Positions 5,671 to 6,581 of a stretch of 6,581 nucleotides of DNA are shown here, in pieces. Each line of letters starts with the position of its first letter. Positions within the stretch are counted from its first letter, which is position 1. Below the pieces are notes generated by a model that searched no databases, was not told the DNA's origin, and saw nothing but the letters and a program-made list of their open reading frames with translations. Position numbers and translations under genes: made by a program. The DNA is from Christensenella sp. UBA7597. GTDB lineage: Bacteria > Bacillota > Clostridia > Christensenellales > Borkfalkiaceae. The DNA is taken from contig DLQW01000037.1 of assembly GCA_002474405.1 (NCBI GenBank), forward strand, positions 34,749 through 41,329. The letters run 5' to 3'.

Positions 5671-6581
5671 ATGAAACAGGAAAATCAGAACAGAGTACAG
5701 GATTCACAGAACGGAAATACCGAAAGCGGCGCGCAGAAAGCTTTTCGCAGAACGGCGAAACGTCAGACGGGCGCCGCAAGAACGTCCGCGGCGAAAAATA
5801 CGACGGAAGGCGGAACGGCGCAGAGGCGTACGGCGCGCAGCGGGGGACGCACCGCGAAAAAAGCGGGCGGTTCCGGCACGTCGATGAACGCTTCTTATCT
5901 GCCCGTGTACGATAATGCGAAACGGTCGCCGAAAACATTGAAAAATGCGCCGAAAGCCGAAGAATCGGCGTTGAATAACGTCGTGGCGAATGCCGCGCCG
6001 GTGCAGTCGAAAACGGGAAAGACGTTTATCGCCGACGCGCGTTACGTCCGCGAAAAGGCGAACGAACGGGCGATGGAGCGGGCGTACGAAAAAATGTACG
6101 GAGCGCAGGGCGAAGCGGTTGCCGAAAAAACTTCGCGCGGGGGCAGAAACAAAAAGCCCGTGAAAATTATTTTTCTCGGCGGCGTAGGCGAAATCGGCAA
6201 AAACATGACGGCGATCGAATACGGAAACGATATCATCGTGGTGGACGCGGGACTTACGTTTCCGAACAACGAGGACATGCCCGGCATCGATCTGGTGGTG
6301 CCCGATATTACCTATCTTGTACAGCACAAAGATAAGGTGCGCGCCGTATTTTTAACGCACGGGCACGAGGACCATATCGGCGGCGTGCCGTATCTGATGA
6401 AAGAACTGAATCCGGGCACGCCGATTTACGGTACGAAACTTACGTCTATGCTTACGGATAACAAGCTGCAGGAAAACCGTATTCAGAACGTGCCCGAACG
6501 CGTTGTGGAGCCGGGAGACGTGGTGAAAATGGGTTCGTTTGCCGTGGAAATCGTGAACGTAAACCATTCGATTTCCGGCGC
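5671..6581 (+). CDS. rnj: Ribonuclease J with long N-terminal extension (partial at 3' edge)
   Basis: ATG at 5671, with GAGGA at 5663-5667, opens a frame that runs off the window after 303 complete codons; an in-frame TAA at 5566-5568 bounds the frame upstream. From about residue 165 the protein matches the metallo-beta-lactamase core of RNase J: FLGGVGEIGKN at 168-178, VDAG with Asp192, the zinc motif HGHEDH at 230-235, and His299 in NHSISG, which should be the next metal ligand. RNase J is a 5'-3' exonuclease and endonuclease central to mRNA decay and rRNA maturation in Firmicutes. The beta-CASP and C-terminal domains lie beyond the window. Residues 1-164 are an extension absent from the Bacillus subtilis enzymes as I recall them. 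It is Ala/Thr/Gly/Arg/Lys-rich and probably disordered (about 20-70), followed by a likely charged helix at 118-144. Internal ATG codons (for example 5884) lack good ribosome binding sites, so the long form is preferred. Confidence 0.9.
   Translation, partial: MKQENQNRVQDSQNGNTESGAQKAFRRTAKRQTGAARTSAAKNTTEGGTAQRRTARSGGRTAKKAGGSGTSMNASYLPVYDNAKRSPKTLKNAPKAEESALNNVVANAAPVQSKTGKTFIADARYVREKANERAMERAYEKMYGAQGEAVAEKTSRGGRNKKPVKIIFLGGVGEIGKNMTAIEYGNDIIVVDAGLTFPNNEDMPGIDLVVPDITYLVQHKDKVRAVFLTHGHEDHIGGVPYLMKELNPGTPIYGTKLTSMLTDNKLQENRIQNVPERVVEPGDVVKMGSFAVEIVNVNHSISG

Noticed and set aside
5475..5915. Lysine-rich + frame of 146 codons starting at a TTG and overlapping rnj
   Set aside because: There is no ribosome binding site. 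Its Lys-rich start is just translated A-tracts, and its second half is an out-of-frame reading of the rnj extension, which has the better start and a recognisable core.

Overview
The window reads as a chromosomal segment of an endospore-forming member of the Firmicutes, most likely class Clostridia. The main evidence is the 3' end of spoIVA at the left edge and the 5' end of an RNase J gene at the right edge. The sigma-A-type promoters, purine-rich ribosome binding sites and homogeneous codon use (GAA, GAT/GAC, GCG and TTC rich) fit this. I cannot name a genus. I see no mobile elements, CRISPR arrays, tRNA or rRNA genes. All genes are on the + strand.

Layout: (1) 1-235, C-terminal 77 codons of spoIVA (spore coat anchoring ATPase). 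(2) 298-326, a near-perfect sigma-A promoter followed by a leader of about 150 nt with nested inverted repeats. (3) 485-2362, a complete 625-residue ABC exporter half-transporter with all nucleotide-binding motifs intact. (4) 2462-2626, a 54-codon small gene with a good ribosome binding site and no recognised family. (5) 2695-2724, a strong extended -10 promoter, then a short hairpin-bearing leader. (6) 2799-5312, an 837-residue acidic cytosolic protein. It has a duplicated N-terminal motif, about 19 degenerate D-Y-x-[KR]-[IL] helical repeats and a separate basic C-terminal domain. (7) 5366-5402, a hairpin terminator. (8) about 5405-5612, a gene-free A-rich stretch whose A/T-tracts are spaced very close to 10.5 bp, predicting intrinsically bent DNA. 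(9) 5671 to the end, the N-terminal 303 residues of an RNase J with an unusually long basic N-terminal extension.

The genes do not form one obvious pathway. Each large gene appears to have its own transcription start, and spoIVA and rnj are ordinary core genes of spore formers. The least explained parts are the repeat protein, which looks like an extended scaffold or rod ending in a folded domain, and the phased A-tract DNA in front of rnj. No clear new multi-gene system is visible. The repeat protein with its strong promoter is the best candidate for undescribed biology.
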